NCBI GenBank assembly: GCA_041574955.1
Contig: JBFGNS010000006.1
Coordinates: 1 to 55,255, forward strand
Length of the DNA: 55,255 bases
Origin: CALZJC01 sp041574955
GTDB taxonomy: Bacteria > Acidobacteriota > Thermoanaerobaculia > Multivoradales > JAHEKO01
Reading direction: 5' to 3'
Part shown: in pieces, positions 1 to 8,430 of the stretch
Position numbering within the stretch: the stretch's first letter is position 1
How the letters are laid out: each line of letters begins with the position of its first letter
Notes under the pieces: model-generated
Database searches by the model: none
Told to the model about the DNA's origin: nothing
What the model saw: only the letters and a program-made list of their open reading frames with translations
Made by a program: the position numbers and the translations under genes

Positions 1-303
1 TGGATGGCCGAGTACGGCGACCCCGACGACGCGGAGCAGTGGGCCTATATCCAGAAGTGGTCGCCGTACCAGAACCTGAAGGCCGGCGCCGACTACCCCG
101 AGGTGTTCTTCTACACCTCGACCCGCGACGACCGCGTCCACCCGGGCCACGCCCGCAAGATGGTGGCGCGGATGATCGAGCAGGGGCACCCGGTGATGTA
201 CTTCGAGAACACCGAGGGCGGCCACGGCGCCGGCGCCACCAACGCCCAGCGCGCCCGCATGTGGGCGCTCACCTACGCCTACCTGTGGGACGCGCTGCGC
301 TAG
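1..303 (+). CDS. Prolyl oligopeptidase family (S9) serine peptidase, C-terminal fragment
   Basis: Only the last 100 residues are in the window; the reading frame is open at base 1, so the gene starts upstream. The segment is the end of an S9 alpha/beta-hydrolase catalytic domain: a DDRVHPGHA motif supplies the acidic member of the triad and GGHGAG supplies the histidine, followed by the terminal helix that closes the family fold. The nucleophilic serine lies outside the window. By family knowledge the enzyme cleaves after proline or acts on short peptides, often in the periplasm; no signal sequence can be checked here. Its TAG stop overlaps the stop of the convergent downstream gene by two bases. 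Confidence 0.85.
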   Translation, partial: WMAEYGDPDDAEQWAYIQKWSPYQNLKAGADYPEVFFYTSTRDDRVHPGHARKMVARMIEQGHPVMYFENTEGGHGAGATNAQRARMWALTYAYLWDALR

Positions 304-1022
304 CCGGACGGCCCCGGCGGCGGCCGGTTGCGCTCGACCACCAGGCGCTCGACCGACGGGTCGGGCCAGTCGATGACCATGCCGCGGCCCACCCCGCGGG
401 CGACCGTCTCGCCGTAGAGCAGCTCCACCAGGTACATCGCCACCTCGAAGCTGCGCGCCCCGCCCTGCGAGGTCAGCGCCTTGCCGTCGTGCACGAAGCT
501 CACACCGTCGCGCACGTCGAGCTCGGGGAAGCGCTCGCGGTAGCGCTCGAGGTCGCCCGGGAAGGTGGTGCTGGCGAGTCCGTCGAGCAGCCCGGCCGCG
601 GCCAGCACGAACGAGCCGTCGCACAGCGACACCAGATATTCGGCTCGGCCGCCGACTCGCCGCACCCACTCCATCATTGCCCGGTTCTCGAGGTCGCTGT
701 CCATCGAGTGCTCGGCGCTGGGAACCACCAGGACGTCGATCGGCGGCGCGTCGGCGAAGCCGTGGTGGGCGGCGATCTCGAGCCCCTCGAAGGTGGTGAC
801 CGGGCGGCCGTCGGGCGACACGGTGAACACCTCCATGCCGGGCTCGGTGTGGAAGACGGTGTGGTGGAAGATGTCGTAGGGAGCGGTGAGCTCGGTGTTG
901 TAGACGCCGTCGACGATCAGGAAGCCGACGCGCAGCGCCCGCGGCGCCTCGGCGCCACGCGCGTCCGCGCCGGCCAGCAGCAGGATCGCCACGAAAGGCA
1001 GGCTGACCACGGGACGACGCAT
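300..1022 (-). CDS. Exported DJ-1/PfpI family protein
   Basis: 240 residues from an ATG that is followed by a signal-peptide-like stretch (two arginines, a hydrophobic core, then an Ala-rich cleavage zone near residue 24). The rest is one class-I glutamine-amidotransferase-like fold: conserved Glu in the YNTELTAPYDIF segment (about residue 44) and the nucleophile-elbow cysteine at about residue 134 in the motif SLCDGSF. This resembles the sensor half of GATase-type AraC regulators, but there is no helix-turn-helix after it and the protein appears to be exported. Substrate unknown. It is divergent from the next gene, with only 44 bases between start codons. Confidence 0.75.
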   Translation of the reverse strand: MRRPVVSLPFVAILLLAGADARGAEAPRALRVGFLIVDGVYNTELTAPYDIFHHTVFHTEPGMEVFTVSPDGRPVTTFEGLEIAAHHGFADAPPIDVLVVPSAEHSMDSDLENRAMMEWVRRVGGRAEYLVSLCDGSFVLAAAGLLDGLASTTFPGDLERYRERFPELDVRDGVSFVHDGKALTSQGGARSFEVAMYLVELLYGETVARGVGRGMVIDWPDPSVERLVVERNRPPPGPSG

Positions 1023-1066
1023 CGCCGGGATCGTACCCCGGCCGGCGGGCCCGCGAACGGAGGATC

Positions 1067-2371
1067 GTGCGCCTTCCGGCCGTGACGCTGGCGGCCGCCG
1101 TGCTGGCGGCGGCGCTGGCCGGCTCCTGGACCGGCGCGGCGGCGGTCGGGACACCGACGACCGATGCCGGCCGGAGCTCCGGCGCGGCCGGCGGCGCACC
1201 GCGGGGGGGCGACGCGCCCCTGCCCGGCGTCGAGCTGGCCAACACCCTGGCCCTGGCCACCGGTATCGCCATCTCGCCGCTGCTGGGGGTCAGCGCGGTC
1301 GGCGCGTGGCAGGTCTGGCGCACGCCGCCCGAGCTGCGGCCGTCGCTGCCGTGGTACGCCTCGGCGTGGTTCTGGATTCCCGGCCTGGCCGTGGGTCTGC
1401 TGCTGGCGCTCAAGGACCCGGTGCTGGGGATCGCGCCGGGGGCCAAGAAGCCGCTCGACGCTCTCGACGTGCTGGAGAACAAGGTGAGCGCGCTGCTGGC
1501 GGCGCCGGCGGTCGTCCCGATGTTCCTGTCAGCGGTGGCGGGCGTGCGCCGGGTCGGCGAGCTGGCGGCCGGCTCGAGCCCGGCGGTGGCGCTGGCCGGC
1601 GTGGCCGCGCTGCCCGGTTGGGTCGAAGAGCTGCCGCGGGCGTTGCTGGTGGGCCTCGGGCTGGCGCTCTTCCTGGCGGCGTTCTTCTGCGTCTGGCTGG
1701 CGTTCCACGCCATCAACGTGCTGATCCTGCTGAGCCCGTTCGGGCCGCTCGACACGCTGCTCCGGCTGGTCAAGCTGGCGGTGCTGGCGGTGCTCGGCGC
1801 GGCCACCCTGATCCACCCATACCTCGGCCTGCTGGTGGCGCTCGGCATCGTCGCGGTGTCGGTCCTGCTGGCCGGCTGGTCGTTCCGGCTGATGGTCTTC
1901 GGCGGGGTGCTGGCCGGCGATCTGGTGACCTGGCGCCACCGGCGGGTGAAGACCGACCCGTCGCGGCTGCGGGCTTTCGTGGTCGACGAGCTTGGCAGCG
2001 CCCCGGCACGCACCTACGGCCGGGTGTGGGTGGGCGACACCGGCTTGCGCTTCACCTACCGGCCGTGGCTGGTGCTGCGGCGGCGCACCCTCGAGCTGCC
2101 GGCCGGCGACTACCGCCTGGGGAGCGGGCTGGTCTGCCCGAGCGTCCGGCTGCTCGACGACGACGGCGACTCGATCGCGGTGCTCAGGCTGCCGCCGCGC
2201 TACCGCTACCACGAGCAGGAGCTGGTGGCGGCGCTCGGCCTCGGCGGCCTCGAGGAGCTACCGTTGCGCCGCGGTCTGCGGGCGGCGATCCGCTGGCTGC
2301 GCGAGATGGGGCGGCGCGGCGGCCGCGCGGCGGCGCGGCTGGCGGGCCGGGTGGGCGAAGAGCTGGGCTAG
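1067..2371 (+). CDS. DUF4126-like integral membrane protein
   Basis: 434 residues from a GTG start with GGAGG three bases upstream. An N-terminal hydrophobic segment and an Ala/Gly-rich linker come first. Then follow about six hydrophobic helices (residues about 60 to 290) whose first part (ISPLLGVSAVGAW ... KDPVLGI) resembles DUF4126 proteins. The C-terminal 140 residues are soluble and basic, containing a beta-rich stretch with several Arg/Tyr-rich turns. Function unknown. It stands alone between a divergent and a convergent neighbour. The DUF4126 link is by motif impression only. Confidence 0.55.
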   Translation: MRLPAVTLAAAVLAAALAGSWTGAAAVGTPTTDAGRSSGAAGGAPRGGDAPLPGVELANTLALATGIAISPLLGVSAVGAWQVWRTPPELRPSLPWYASAWFWIPGLAVGLLLALKDPVLGIAPGAKKPLDALDVLENKVSALLAAPAVVPMFLSAVAGVRRVGELAAGSSPAVALAGVAALPGWVEELPRALLVGLGLALFLAAFFCVWLAFHAINVLILLSPFGPLDTLLRLVKLAVLAVLGAATLIHPYLGLLVALGIVAVSVLLAGWSFRLMVFGGVLAGDLVTWRHRRVKTDPSRLRAFVVDELGSAPARTYGRVWVGDTGLRFTYRPWLVLRRRTLELPAGDYRLGSGLVCPSVRLLDDDGDSIAVLRLPPRYRYHEQELVAALGLGGLEELPLRRGLRAAIRWLREMGRRGGRAAARLAGRVGEELG

Positions 2372-2393
2372 CCTGGGTCTCCGGGAGCGCGCC

Positions 2394-2876
2394 TCAGGCG
2401 AGCCGCTCGAGCCGCTCGTCCTGCGGCCCCTCGACGCTCTGCACCCCGATGCCGTGCTCTTCGAGGTAGCCGACGCCGTTCTCGCCGGCGTAGCCGCCGC
2501 CCACCACGATCACCTTGGTGATGCCGGCGTGGTGGATGAGCTTGGCGCACAGCATGCACGGCTCGCCGGTGACCAGGATCCACGCCCCCTGGGTGGCCAC
2601 GCCGGCGGCGGCGCAGTTGCAGATCACGTTCATCTCGGCGTGGTGGCAGCCGATCTCCATGCGGTGGCCGGAGGGGATCTCGAGCGTGTCGCGCACACAG
2701 ACCTCGCCGCCGCACAGCTCGCCGCCGCCGCGCGGCCCGCCGTTGTAGCCGTCCATCAGCACCACGTTGCGCTCGGGGTCGAGCAGCAGCGCGCCGAACT
2801 TGCGCCGCGGGCAGTTGGAGGCCTTGGCCAGCGCCAGGCACTGCTCGATGCGGATGCGGATGTGCTTCTCTTTCAT
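2394..2876 (-). CDS. Deoxycytidylate (dCMP) deaminase-like zinc protein
   Basis: 160 residues. The zinc-dependent deaminase signature is complete: CHHAEMN provides the His ligand and the catalytic Glu (about residues 78-83), and EPCMLC provides the two Cys ligands (about 105-110). The extra Cys-rich loop between residues 55 and 62 and the NGGPRGG stretch resemble the dCMP deaminase/ComEB branch more than tRNA adenosine deaminase. Expected reaction is dCMP to dUMP for thymidylate supply. It lies 20 bases downstream of queF on the same strand, so the two are probably co-transcribed. A related cytosine-nucleotide deaminase role cannot be excluded. Confidence 0.8.
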   Translation of the reverse strand: MKEKHIRIRIEQCLALAKASNCPRRKFGALLLDPERNVVLMDGYNGGPRGGGELCGGEVCVRDTLEIPSGHRMEIGCHHAEMNVICNCAAAGVATQGAWILVTGEPCMLCAKLIHHAGITKVIVVGGGYAGENGVGYLEEHGIGVQSVEGPQDERLERLA

Positions 2877-2896
2877 GGCCCGCCCGTTGGCACCGC

Positions 2897-3301
2897 TCAG
2901 CCCGCCGATCGCTCGGCGGCGGCCACGATGGCGATGCCGCCGCGCACGTTCTGGTGCACCTCGACCCTGACGCTGGCGGGTGACACCGCGTAGACCACGT
3001 CGTCGGCGATGCGCGCCGCCAGCGCCTCGCAGAACGCCCCCTGGTCGCGGTACGACCACAGGTAGACCTTGAGCGCCTTGGACTCGAGGCAGCGTTCGCG
3101 CGGCGTGTACTCGATGACCACCGAGCCGAAGTCGGGCTGGCCGGTGCGCGGGCAGATCGAGGTGAACTCGGTGGCGGTGAGCGTCACCCGCTGGACGTCG
3201 GGTGCCGGGAACGCCTCCGCCTTGAGAACCTCGCGCGCCTCCTCTGGGTCCCGGGGCCGGGGCAGCGGGCCGCGATCGGGCAGGGGCTCTGGGTCGGACA
3301 T
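2897..3301 (-). CDS. queF: NADPH-dependent 7-cyano-7-deazaguanine reductase (preQ1 synthase)
   Basis: 134 residues, the size of the single-domain (YkvM-type) QueF. The catalytic cysteine is Cys50 in the motif TSICPRTGQPDFG, with the conserved Asp at 57; the QueF signature ESKALKVY starts at Glu73 and the substrate-contacting HQN is near residue 116. The enzyme reduces preQ0 to preQ1 in queuosine biosynthesis in the cytoplasm. No queC, queD or queE neighbour is present, so the rest of the pathway must lie elsewhere. No preQ1 riboswitch is evident in the 131 bases upstream. It heads a two-gene unit with the dCMP deaminase. Confidence 0.93.
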   Translation of the reverse strand: MSDPEPLPDRGPLPRPRDPEEAREVLKAEAFPAPDVQRVTLTATEFTSICPRTGQPDFGSVVIEYTPRERCLESKALKVYLWSYRDQGAFCEALAARIADDVVYAVSPASVRVEVHQNVRGGIAIVAAAERSAG

Positions 3302-3432
3302 GGGCTGGGCTCCGGGGTCGGGGGGCGTCGGGCCGGCGGCCGGGCAGGAGCGCGGGCCGCGCCGCCGATGCCGGGCGGCCATTCTCGCATGGCGCGCCGC
3401 GTCGCCGAGCCGACTCTGACAAGATCCGGCGG

Positions 3433-4383
3433 ATGCGGGCCTGGGCGGTGGTGGCGTTGAGCGGGCTGGCGGTGGCGGCGTGCGCGGGCACCGGGCCGGC
3501 GCCGGCCGCTCCCGACGGGGTGACCTCCCTCCGGCCGGCCGAGCCGCGGCTGGAGCGGCTGTCCTATCCCGGCACCGCCTGCGGCGACCGCGACGCCCTG
3601 GTCTACCTGCCGGCGGGCTGGCGGGCCGACGGCGAGCGGCGCTGGCCGCTGCTGGTCTTCCTGCACGGCGACGGCGAGCGCGGCGACGGCCGGCAGGACC
3701 TCGACTGGGTGCTGGTCCACGGCCCGCTCTACGAAGCCTGGGTCCAGCGGCGCGAGCTGCCGTTCGTGATCGTGGCGCCGCAGCTGCCGCTGTTCGGCCG
3801 CGACCTGACGGTGGACTACATCCGCGACCGCGATCCGGCCTCCATCCCGCGACGGCTCGCCGCCGGCGTGCCGCCGCGGCCGGCGGCCTTCCCGACGCCC
3901 GAGCCGATGACCGGCGCGGTCGCCGCCGAAACTGTCCCGCTGCCGCCCGAGGGTCCCCCCGACGGCTGGCCACGCTGCGAGGCGGACCTGCTGACCCTCG
4001 TCGAGCTGGCCGGCGAGCGCTACCGAGCCGACCCGCGGCGGGTCTATTTGACCGGCCTCAGCTACGGCGGCTTTGGCAGCTGGCACCTGGCGGCGCGCCA
4101 CCCCGACCGGTTCGCGGCGATCGCTCCGGTGGCGGGTTGGGGCCACCCCGAGCTCGCGGTGCCGATCGCCGATCGCCGGCTGCCGGTCTGGGCGTTCGCC
4201 GGCGGCCGCGACCCGGCGGTGCCGGTCCGCTTCTTCTACCCCGGTCTCAACGAGCTCGAGCGGCGCGGACACCCCGACGTGCGGTTCACCACTCACGAGG
4301 ACAGCGGTCACGACGTCTGGAAGCGCGTCTACGCGGGCGAGGACCTCTACGCCTGGCTGCTGCAGCACCGGCTGCCCGACTGA
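3433..4383 (+). CDS. Lipoprotein alpha/beta hydrolase (esterase/peptidase-like)
   Basis: 316 residues with a lipoprotein signal peptide (lipobox cysteine at residue 17, LAVAAC). The hydrolase fold is clear: VFLHGDGERG forms the oxyanion region (residues 75-84), the nucleophile is Ser210 in GLSYGGFG, the likely acid is Asp260 (GGRDPAVP) and the base His293 (DSGHDVW). The layout matches LpqC/PHB-depolymerase-like and prolyl-oligopeptidase-like esterases anchored in the envelope. A Pro-rich insert lies around residues 145-178. The substrate is not deducible. The following MATE gene starts 18 bases downstream, so an operon is likely. Confidence 0.8.
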   Translation: MRAWAVVALSGLAVAACAGTGPAPAAPDGVTSLRPAEPRLERLSYPGTACGDRDALVYLPAGWRADGERRWPLLVFLHGDGERGDGRQDLDWVLVHGPLYEAWVQRRELPFVIVAPQLPLFGRDLTVDYIRDRDPASIPRRLAAGVPPRPAAFPTPEPMTGAVAAETVPLPPEGPPDGWPRCEADLLTLVELAGERYRADPRRVYLTGLSYGGFGSWHLAARHPDRFAAIAPVAGWGHPELAVPIADRRLPVWAFAGGRDPAVPVRFFYPGLNELERRGHPDVRFTTHEDSGHDVWKRVYAGEDLYAWLLQHRLPD

Positions 4384-4401
4384 GGGCGGCTCGCCGGCGT
4401 C

Positions 4402-5784
4402 TTGCACCCGTCCCCGGTCTCCGGCGCCTCGCGTGAGCTGGCGCGCACCCTGCGGCTCGCCGGTCCGTTGGTGGGCGGCCAGCTCGCCGGCGTCGGGCTG
4501 AACTTCATCGACACGGTGATGGCCGGCAAGCTGAGCGCCGAGGCGCTTGCCGCCATCGCGCTCGGCGGCAGCATCTGGGCGTCGGTGATGCTGTTCACCT
4601 CCGGCGTCCTGATGGCGCTGCCGGCGATGGTGTCGCAGCTCGACGGCGCCGGGCGGCGGGCGGAGGCGGCGCCGCTGGCACGCCAGGCGCTGTGGATCGG
4701 CCAGGGGCTGGTGGCGGTGGCGGTGGTGGTCACCGCCGCGGCACCGTCGGTCCTCCGCTGGCTCGAGATCGAGGCGAGCCTCGCCGCGACGGTGGTGGGG
4801 TACATGAAGGCGCTGTGCTGGGGCATGCCGGGGTACGCGGCCTACCACTGCCTGCGCTTCCTGAGCGAGGGGCTGGGGGCGACCCGGCCGACGCTCTACT
4901 TCGGGGTAGTCGCGCTGCCGCTCAACGTGGTGGCCAACCTGGGCCTGATGTACGGCCGGTTCGGGCTGCCGGCACTCGGCGCGGTGGGCTGCGGTTGGGC
5001 CACTTCCGTGGTGTGGTCGCTACAGGCGGTGGGGCTGGCGGTCTGGGTCTGGCGCCACCCGGCCTACCGCGACCTGCGGCTGTTCTCGCGGCTCGACCCG
5101 CCACGGGCGCGACCGATCGCCGAGTTCCTCCGGTTGGGGCTGCCGATCGGCGCCACCTGGCTGGCCGAGGTCAGCCTGTTCACGGTGGCGGCGCTGCTCA
5201 TCGGGTCGCTCGGCATGCTGGAGGTGGCGGGCCACCAGGTGGCGATCAACTTCACCGCGCTGACCTACATGGTGCCGCTCGGGATCTCGATGGCGATCAC
5301 CGTGCGCGTCGGCAACGCGGTCGGGCGGCGGGACGCGGCGGGAGCGCTGCGGGCGGCGCGCACCGGGATGAGCCTGGCGGTGGCGGTGCAGGCGGTCTGG
5401 GCGACCATCATGCTGCTGGCGCCGCGCGCCGTCGCCGGCGTCTACACCGACGACGCGCGGGTCGTCGCGCGGGCCGCCGAGCTGCTGGTCTTGGCGGCGA
5501 TCTTCCAGTTTCCCGACGGCCTGCAGGTGTCGGCGGTCGGCGCGCTGCGCGGCTACAAGGACACCCGGGTGCCGCTCGCCATCACCCTGGTCGCCTACTG
5601 GCTGATCGGTCTGCCGCTGGGGCACGCCCTGGGTTTCCGGATCGGCCTGGGCGCGCGCGGCGTCTGGATCGGGCTGATCGCCGGCCTCGTCGCTGCCGCC
5701 GCCATGCTGCTGGCGCGCTACCGCCGGGTGTCGCGGCGGCCGCTGCCCGAGCTGCCGGCGCCGGCCGCCGGGCCGTCCGGCTGA
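4402..5784 (+). CDS. MATE family multidrug/Na+ efflux transporter (NorM-like)
   Basis: 460 residues forming about 12 hydrophobic helices. The opening (RLAGPLVGGQLAGVGLNFIDTVMAGKLS) is the typical first MATE helix, and the midpoint (LRLGLPIGATWLAEVSLFTVAALLIG) repeats the pattern for the second six-helix half. The protein should export cationic drugs or metabolites across the inner membrane, driven by Na+ or H+. The start is a TTG, the only reasonable initiator before the first helix; no strong Shine-Dalgarno precedes it, so translation may depend on the hydrolase gene just upstream. Confidence 0.88.
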   Translation: MHPSPVSGASRELARTLRLAGPLVGGQLAGVGLNFIDTVMAGKLSAEALAAIALGGSIWASVMLFTSGVLMALPAMVSQLDGAGRRAEAAPLARQALWIGQGLVAVAVVVTAAAPSVLRWLEIEASLAATVVGYMKALCWGMPGYAAYHCLRFLSEGLGATRPTLYFGVVALPLNVVANLGLMYGRFGLPALGAVGCGWATSVVWSLQAVGLAVWVWRHPAYRDLRLFSRLDPPRARPIAEFLRLGLPIGATWLAEVSLFTVAALLIGSLGMLEVAGHQVAINFTALTYMVPLGISMAITVRVGNAVGRRDAAGALRAARTGMSLAVAVQAVWATIMLLAPRAVAGVYTDDARVVARAAELLVLAAIFQFPDGLQVSAVGALRGYKDTRVPLAITLVAYWLIGLPLGHALGFRIGLGARGVWIGLIAGLVAAAAMLLARYRRVSRRPLPELPAPAAGPSG

Positions 5785-5810
5785 GCGCCGGCGCGCCCGC
5801 CCGGGAGCGG

Positions 5811-7106
5811 CTACAGCCCCAGGATGCCGGTCTGGCCGTGGTAGAAGGCGCCGGCCACCGCGCCGGTCAGCAGCGTAGCCAGGGTGGCGGCCGCCAGCGC
5901 CCTCGCCGCCAGCCCGGCCAGCTCCTCCATCCGCTCGGGCGCCAGCGCGCCGAAGCCGCCGACCGCGATCCCCATGCCGCCGACGTGGGCGAAGCCGCAC
6001 AGGGCGTACGACAGCACCAGCAGGGTGCGCGGCGCCAGCCCGCCCTCGCCGGCCAGCCGCCCGAGCTCCTGGTAGCTCACCACCTCGGTCAACACCAGCC
6101 GCTGGCCGAGCAGCCGCGCGGCGGTCGGCAGGTCGGCTCCCTCGAGGCCGAGCAGCCAGGCGAGCGGGTGGAACAGCCAGCCGAGCACCGCCGCCAGGGT
6201 CAGCGGCCGGCCGCCCACCGCCTCGGCGAGGCGCGCCAGCCCGAGGTCCGCCAGGCCGACCACGCCGAGCACCGCGATCAGGATGACGGTGATGCCGGCC
6301 GCCACCCTGAGACCGTCCCAGGCGCCGGCCGCGAGCGCCCCCATGGCGCTGGCGTGGCGCTCCTTGCGCGCCAGCGGCGGCACCGCGCCGGCGGTCTCGG
6401 GCCGGTCCGTCTCGGGCAGCATCAGCTTGGCGACCAGCACCGAGCAGGGGATCGAGATCACCGACGCCGACACCAGGTGGCCGGCGATCTGCGGGAACGA
6501 GTCGCGCAGGAAGAGGACGTAGATGGCGAGAGTGGTGGAGGCCACCGTCGACAGGTTGGAGGCCAGCACGGTGAGCAGCTCGGAGCGGGTCATCCGCTTC
6601 AGGTAGGGTCGCACTGCGGCGGCGGTCTCGACGCCGAAGAAGATGTGGACCGAGCCTGCCAGCGCTTCGGCCCCCGACAGCCGTAGCAGCCGGTGGAAGA
6701 CGCGGCCGAACAGCCGCACCACCGGCTCGATCAGCCCCAGGTGATGGAACACCGCCATCAGGGCGGCGAAGAAGACCACCGCGGGTAGCACCTGGGCGGC
6801 CAGCACGAAGCCGATCGACGGCTCGCCGGCGGCCGTCGCCTGGCCCGGGCTGAGCGCCAGCGGGCCGAGCAGGAACTCGGCGCCCACCATGCTGCTCGAC
6901 AGCGCCGCCAGGATGACCTCGTTGACCACCACCAGCAGACGCCGGCTGGCCGGCAGCAGGAAGACCACCGCTCCCAGGCCGAAGGTCAGGCCGGTGCCCC
7001 CCAGCACCGTGCGCCAGGGCACCGGCCGCCGGCAGCCGCCGGTCGCCCAGGCGACGGCGCACAGCGCGGCCCAGCCGAGCAGCGAGATCAGGTTGAGGTG
7101 GCTCAT
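5811..7106 (-). CDS. Concentrative nucleoside transporter (NupC/CNT family)
   Basis: 431 residues with 8 to 10 hydrophobic segments. CNT signatures are readable: GVETAAAVRPYLKRMTRSEL (family pattern G-Q-T-E-A-hydrophobic-hydrophobic-I-R-P-Y-L), STVASTTLAIYV and LTEVVSYQEL. The chosen ATG is followed at once by the first membrane helix; longer upstream reading would only add low-complexity intergenic sequence. It should import nucleosides with Na+ or H+ across the inner membrane. The GQTE motif reads GVET, a substitution next to a position that contacts nucleosides in the family, so specificity may differ. It converges on the MATE gene. Confidence 0.85.
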   Translation of the reverse strand: MSHLNLISLLGWAALCAVAWATGGCRRPVPWRTVLGGTGLTFGLGAVVFLLPASRRLLVVVNEVILAALSSSMVGAEFLLGPLALSPGQATAAGEPSIGFVLAAQVLPAVVFFAALMAVFHHLGLIEPVVRLFGRVFHRLLRLSGAEALAGSVHIFFGVETAAAVRPYLKRMTRSELLTVLASNLSTVASTTLAIYVLFLRDSFPQIAGHLVSASVISIPCSVLVAKLMLPETDRPETAGAVPPLARKERHASAMGALAAGAWDGLRVAAGITVILIAVLGVVGLADLGLARLAEAVGGRPLTLAAVLGWLFHPLAWLLGLEGADLPTAARLLGQRLVLTEVVSYQELGRLAGEGGLAPRTLLVLSYALCGFAHVGGMGIAVGGFGALAPERMEELAGLAARALAAATLATLLTGAVAGAFYHGQTGILGL

Positions 7107-7205
7107 CCGGGGGCGGCGTCTTTCCAGTGAGGGTGGCGGGGATTCTAGCCCCTCCGGAGAGACGCGACTGCCCGTGCGCTGCGCGCTGCGCGTGCCGTGG
7201 CTTGC

Positions 7206-7294
7206 GCCGAGATCCTCCGCTCCGCTCAAGATGACGGTTGGTTGGCGGCACTGCCATCCCACCGTCGTCCCGAGCGTCAGCGAGGGACCTCAGC
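7206..7294. repeat. Imperfect inverted repeat of a dispersed palindromic element
   Basis: The left arm 7206-7237 and right arm 7262-7294 are imperfect reverse complements over about 32 bases, separated by 24 bases. The core on one strand reads CGTCATCTTGAGCGGAGCGG and on the other CGTCCCGAGCGTCAGCGAGG. Similar GAGCG-AGCGA motifs are, from general knowledge, scattered through intergenic regions of many environmental bacterial genomes as REP-like or MITE-like elements. The transcript would fold into a long hairpin. Function is unknown. Confidence 0.6.
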
Positions 7295-7431
7295 GCTGGC
7301 GGCGAGGAAAGGCATACGGAGCCGATCACGAGAGTTGATGGCCCCGACGCCGGAGGGAGTGCCTTGCGCACCCCGCGCCGGAGCACGAGACGCTTGTGCG
7401 AACCGGTGATGCATGCCGGGTTCGATGTTGG

Positions 7432-7453
7432 GATCCCTTGCTGCGCTCGGGAC
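7432..7453 (-). repeat. Third copy of the GTCCCGAGCG intergenic motif
   Basis: On the minus strand this reads GTCCCGAGCGCAGCAAGGGA followed by TC, nearly matching the right arm at 7268-7289. It lies about 140 bases from that arm and in the opposite orientation, supporting a repeat family rather than chance self-complementarity. Confidence 0.55.
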
Positions 7454-7524
7454 AGGGCAGTGGCACCTTTCATATCGCCAGGCCCCCCGACCTGCCACCA
7501 TGGTTCCCGACGAGGTGGCCCGCC

Positions 7525-8415
7525 ATGCGCCTGCTCACACGATGCGATCTCGACGGCCTGGCCTGCTCCGTGCTCATCGGCCTGCACGAGGAGATCGACG
7601 AGATCTTGCTCACCCACCCGCAGGAGATCGCCGACGGCAAGGTGGCGGTGGGCGGCAACGACGTCCTGGCCAACCTGCCGTTCCGCTCCGGCTGCGGCCT
7701 GTGGTTCGATCACCACATGTACACCACGGTGGCGGCGCCGAGCGAGCCCTACATGGGAGTGTTCGGGCGCGCGCCGTCGGCCGCCCGGCTGGTGTTCGAG
7801 TACTACGGCGGGCGCCGGGCGATGGACGAGTTCACCGACCTGGTGAGCGAGACCGACCGGTTCGACTCCGCCAGCCTCGACCTCGACGACATCCTGGACC
7901 CGCAGGGCTACATCCGGCTGGGCTTCACGCTCGACGCCCGGAGCGGGCTGGGCGACGCCTCCGAGTACTTCCTGGCGCTGCACGAGCTGCTGACCCACCG
8001 CACTCCGATCGACCAGCTGCTCGAGCACCCGGCGGTGGAGGCCCGCTGCCGGCGGCTCGAGGAGGAGGACACCGCGCTCCACGCCGCGCTCGAGGCGAAC
8101 AGCCGGGTGGAGGGCAACGTGCTGGTGACCGACCTGAGGAGCCTCGAGCGGTTGCCCGCCGGCAACAGGTTCCTGGTCTTCGCCCTGTTCCCGCAGGTCA
8201 ACGTCGCGGTCCGCCTGCAGCGCGACGCCGGCGGCCGGGTCACCAGGCTGACCCTCGGCCACAGCGTCCTCAACCGGACCTGCCGCACCAACTTGGGCCA
8301 GCTGGCGGCGCTTTACGGCGGCGGCGGCCACCGCGGTGCGGCCTCGATCCCGCTCAACGGCGACGCCGACAGCCGGCTGGCGGAGATCGTCGGGGCGCTC
8401 AAGAGCGGCGGCTGA
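7525..8415 (+). CDS. DHH/DHHA1 family phosphoesterase
   Basis: 296 residues. The N-terminal TRCDLDGLA motif is a variant of the DxDG metal-binding box, WFDHHM at about residue 61 is the family-defining DHH motif, and the C-terminal GGGGHRGAAS segment is the DHHA1 nucleotide-binding loop. Such proteins hydrolyse phosphodiester or phosphoanhydride bonds (nanoRNA, cyclic dinucleotides, pyrophosphate or polyphosphate); which one applies cannot be told from sequence alone. The first box reads R-C-D-L-D rather than S-H-x-x-x-D-A-D, as in exopolyphosphatase-like relatives. The start is set by an ATG with GAGGTGG upstream. It sits alone downstream of a repeat-bearing intergenic region. Confidence 0.8.
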   Translation: MRLLTRCDLDGLACSVLIGLHEEIDEILLTHPQEIADGKVAVGGNDVLANLPFRSGCGLWFDHHMYTTVAAPSEPYMGVFGRAPSAARLVFEYYGGRRAMDEFTDLVSETDRFDSASLDLDDILDPQGYIRLGFTLDARSGLGDASEYFLALHELLTHRTPIDQLLEHPAVEARCRRLEEEDTALHAALEANSRVEGNVLVTDLRSLERLPAGNRFLVFALFPQVNVAVRLQRDAGGRVTRLTLGHSVLNRTCRTNLGQLAALYGGGGHRGAASIPLNGDADSRLAEIVGALKSGG

Positions 8416-8423
8416 GCCGCCGC
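8405..8423. terminator. Perfect GC dyad spanning the stop codon
   Basis: GCGGCGGC and GCCGCCGC flank the TGA of the phosphoesterase gene, giving an 8-bp stem with a 3-base loop. It sits between convergent genes, but has no T-run, so terminator function is only suggested. Confidence 0.35.
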
Positions 8424-8430
8424 CGGCCGG

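Larger units (their letters stand above)
7107..7524. other. 418-base intergenic region carrying palindromic repeats
   Basis: Lies between the divergent starts of the nucleoside transporter and the DHH phosphoesterase. I see no plausible gene: short frames have poor codon use and no homologous motif. It holds at least three copies of a short motif of the type GTCCCGAGCG-CAGCGAGGGA (7206-7294 as an inverted pair, and 7432-7453). It must also contain promoters for both flanking genes, but I cannot assign them confidently. Confidence 0.7.

Noticed and set aside
3302..3432. Possible preQ1 riboswitch upstream of queF
   Set aside because: No A-rich tail or conserved pseudoknot core could be found in this GC-rich leader.
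7467..7482. TGGCACCTTTCATA resembling a sigma-54 promoter before the DHH gene
   Set aside because: It has TGGCAC but lacks the TTGC element at the right spacing.
5020..8331. Very long minus-strand open frame of about 1100 codons
   Set aside because: It crosses several genes with recognisable domains on both strands, and its translation is compositionally biased with no motif.
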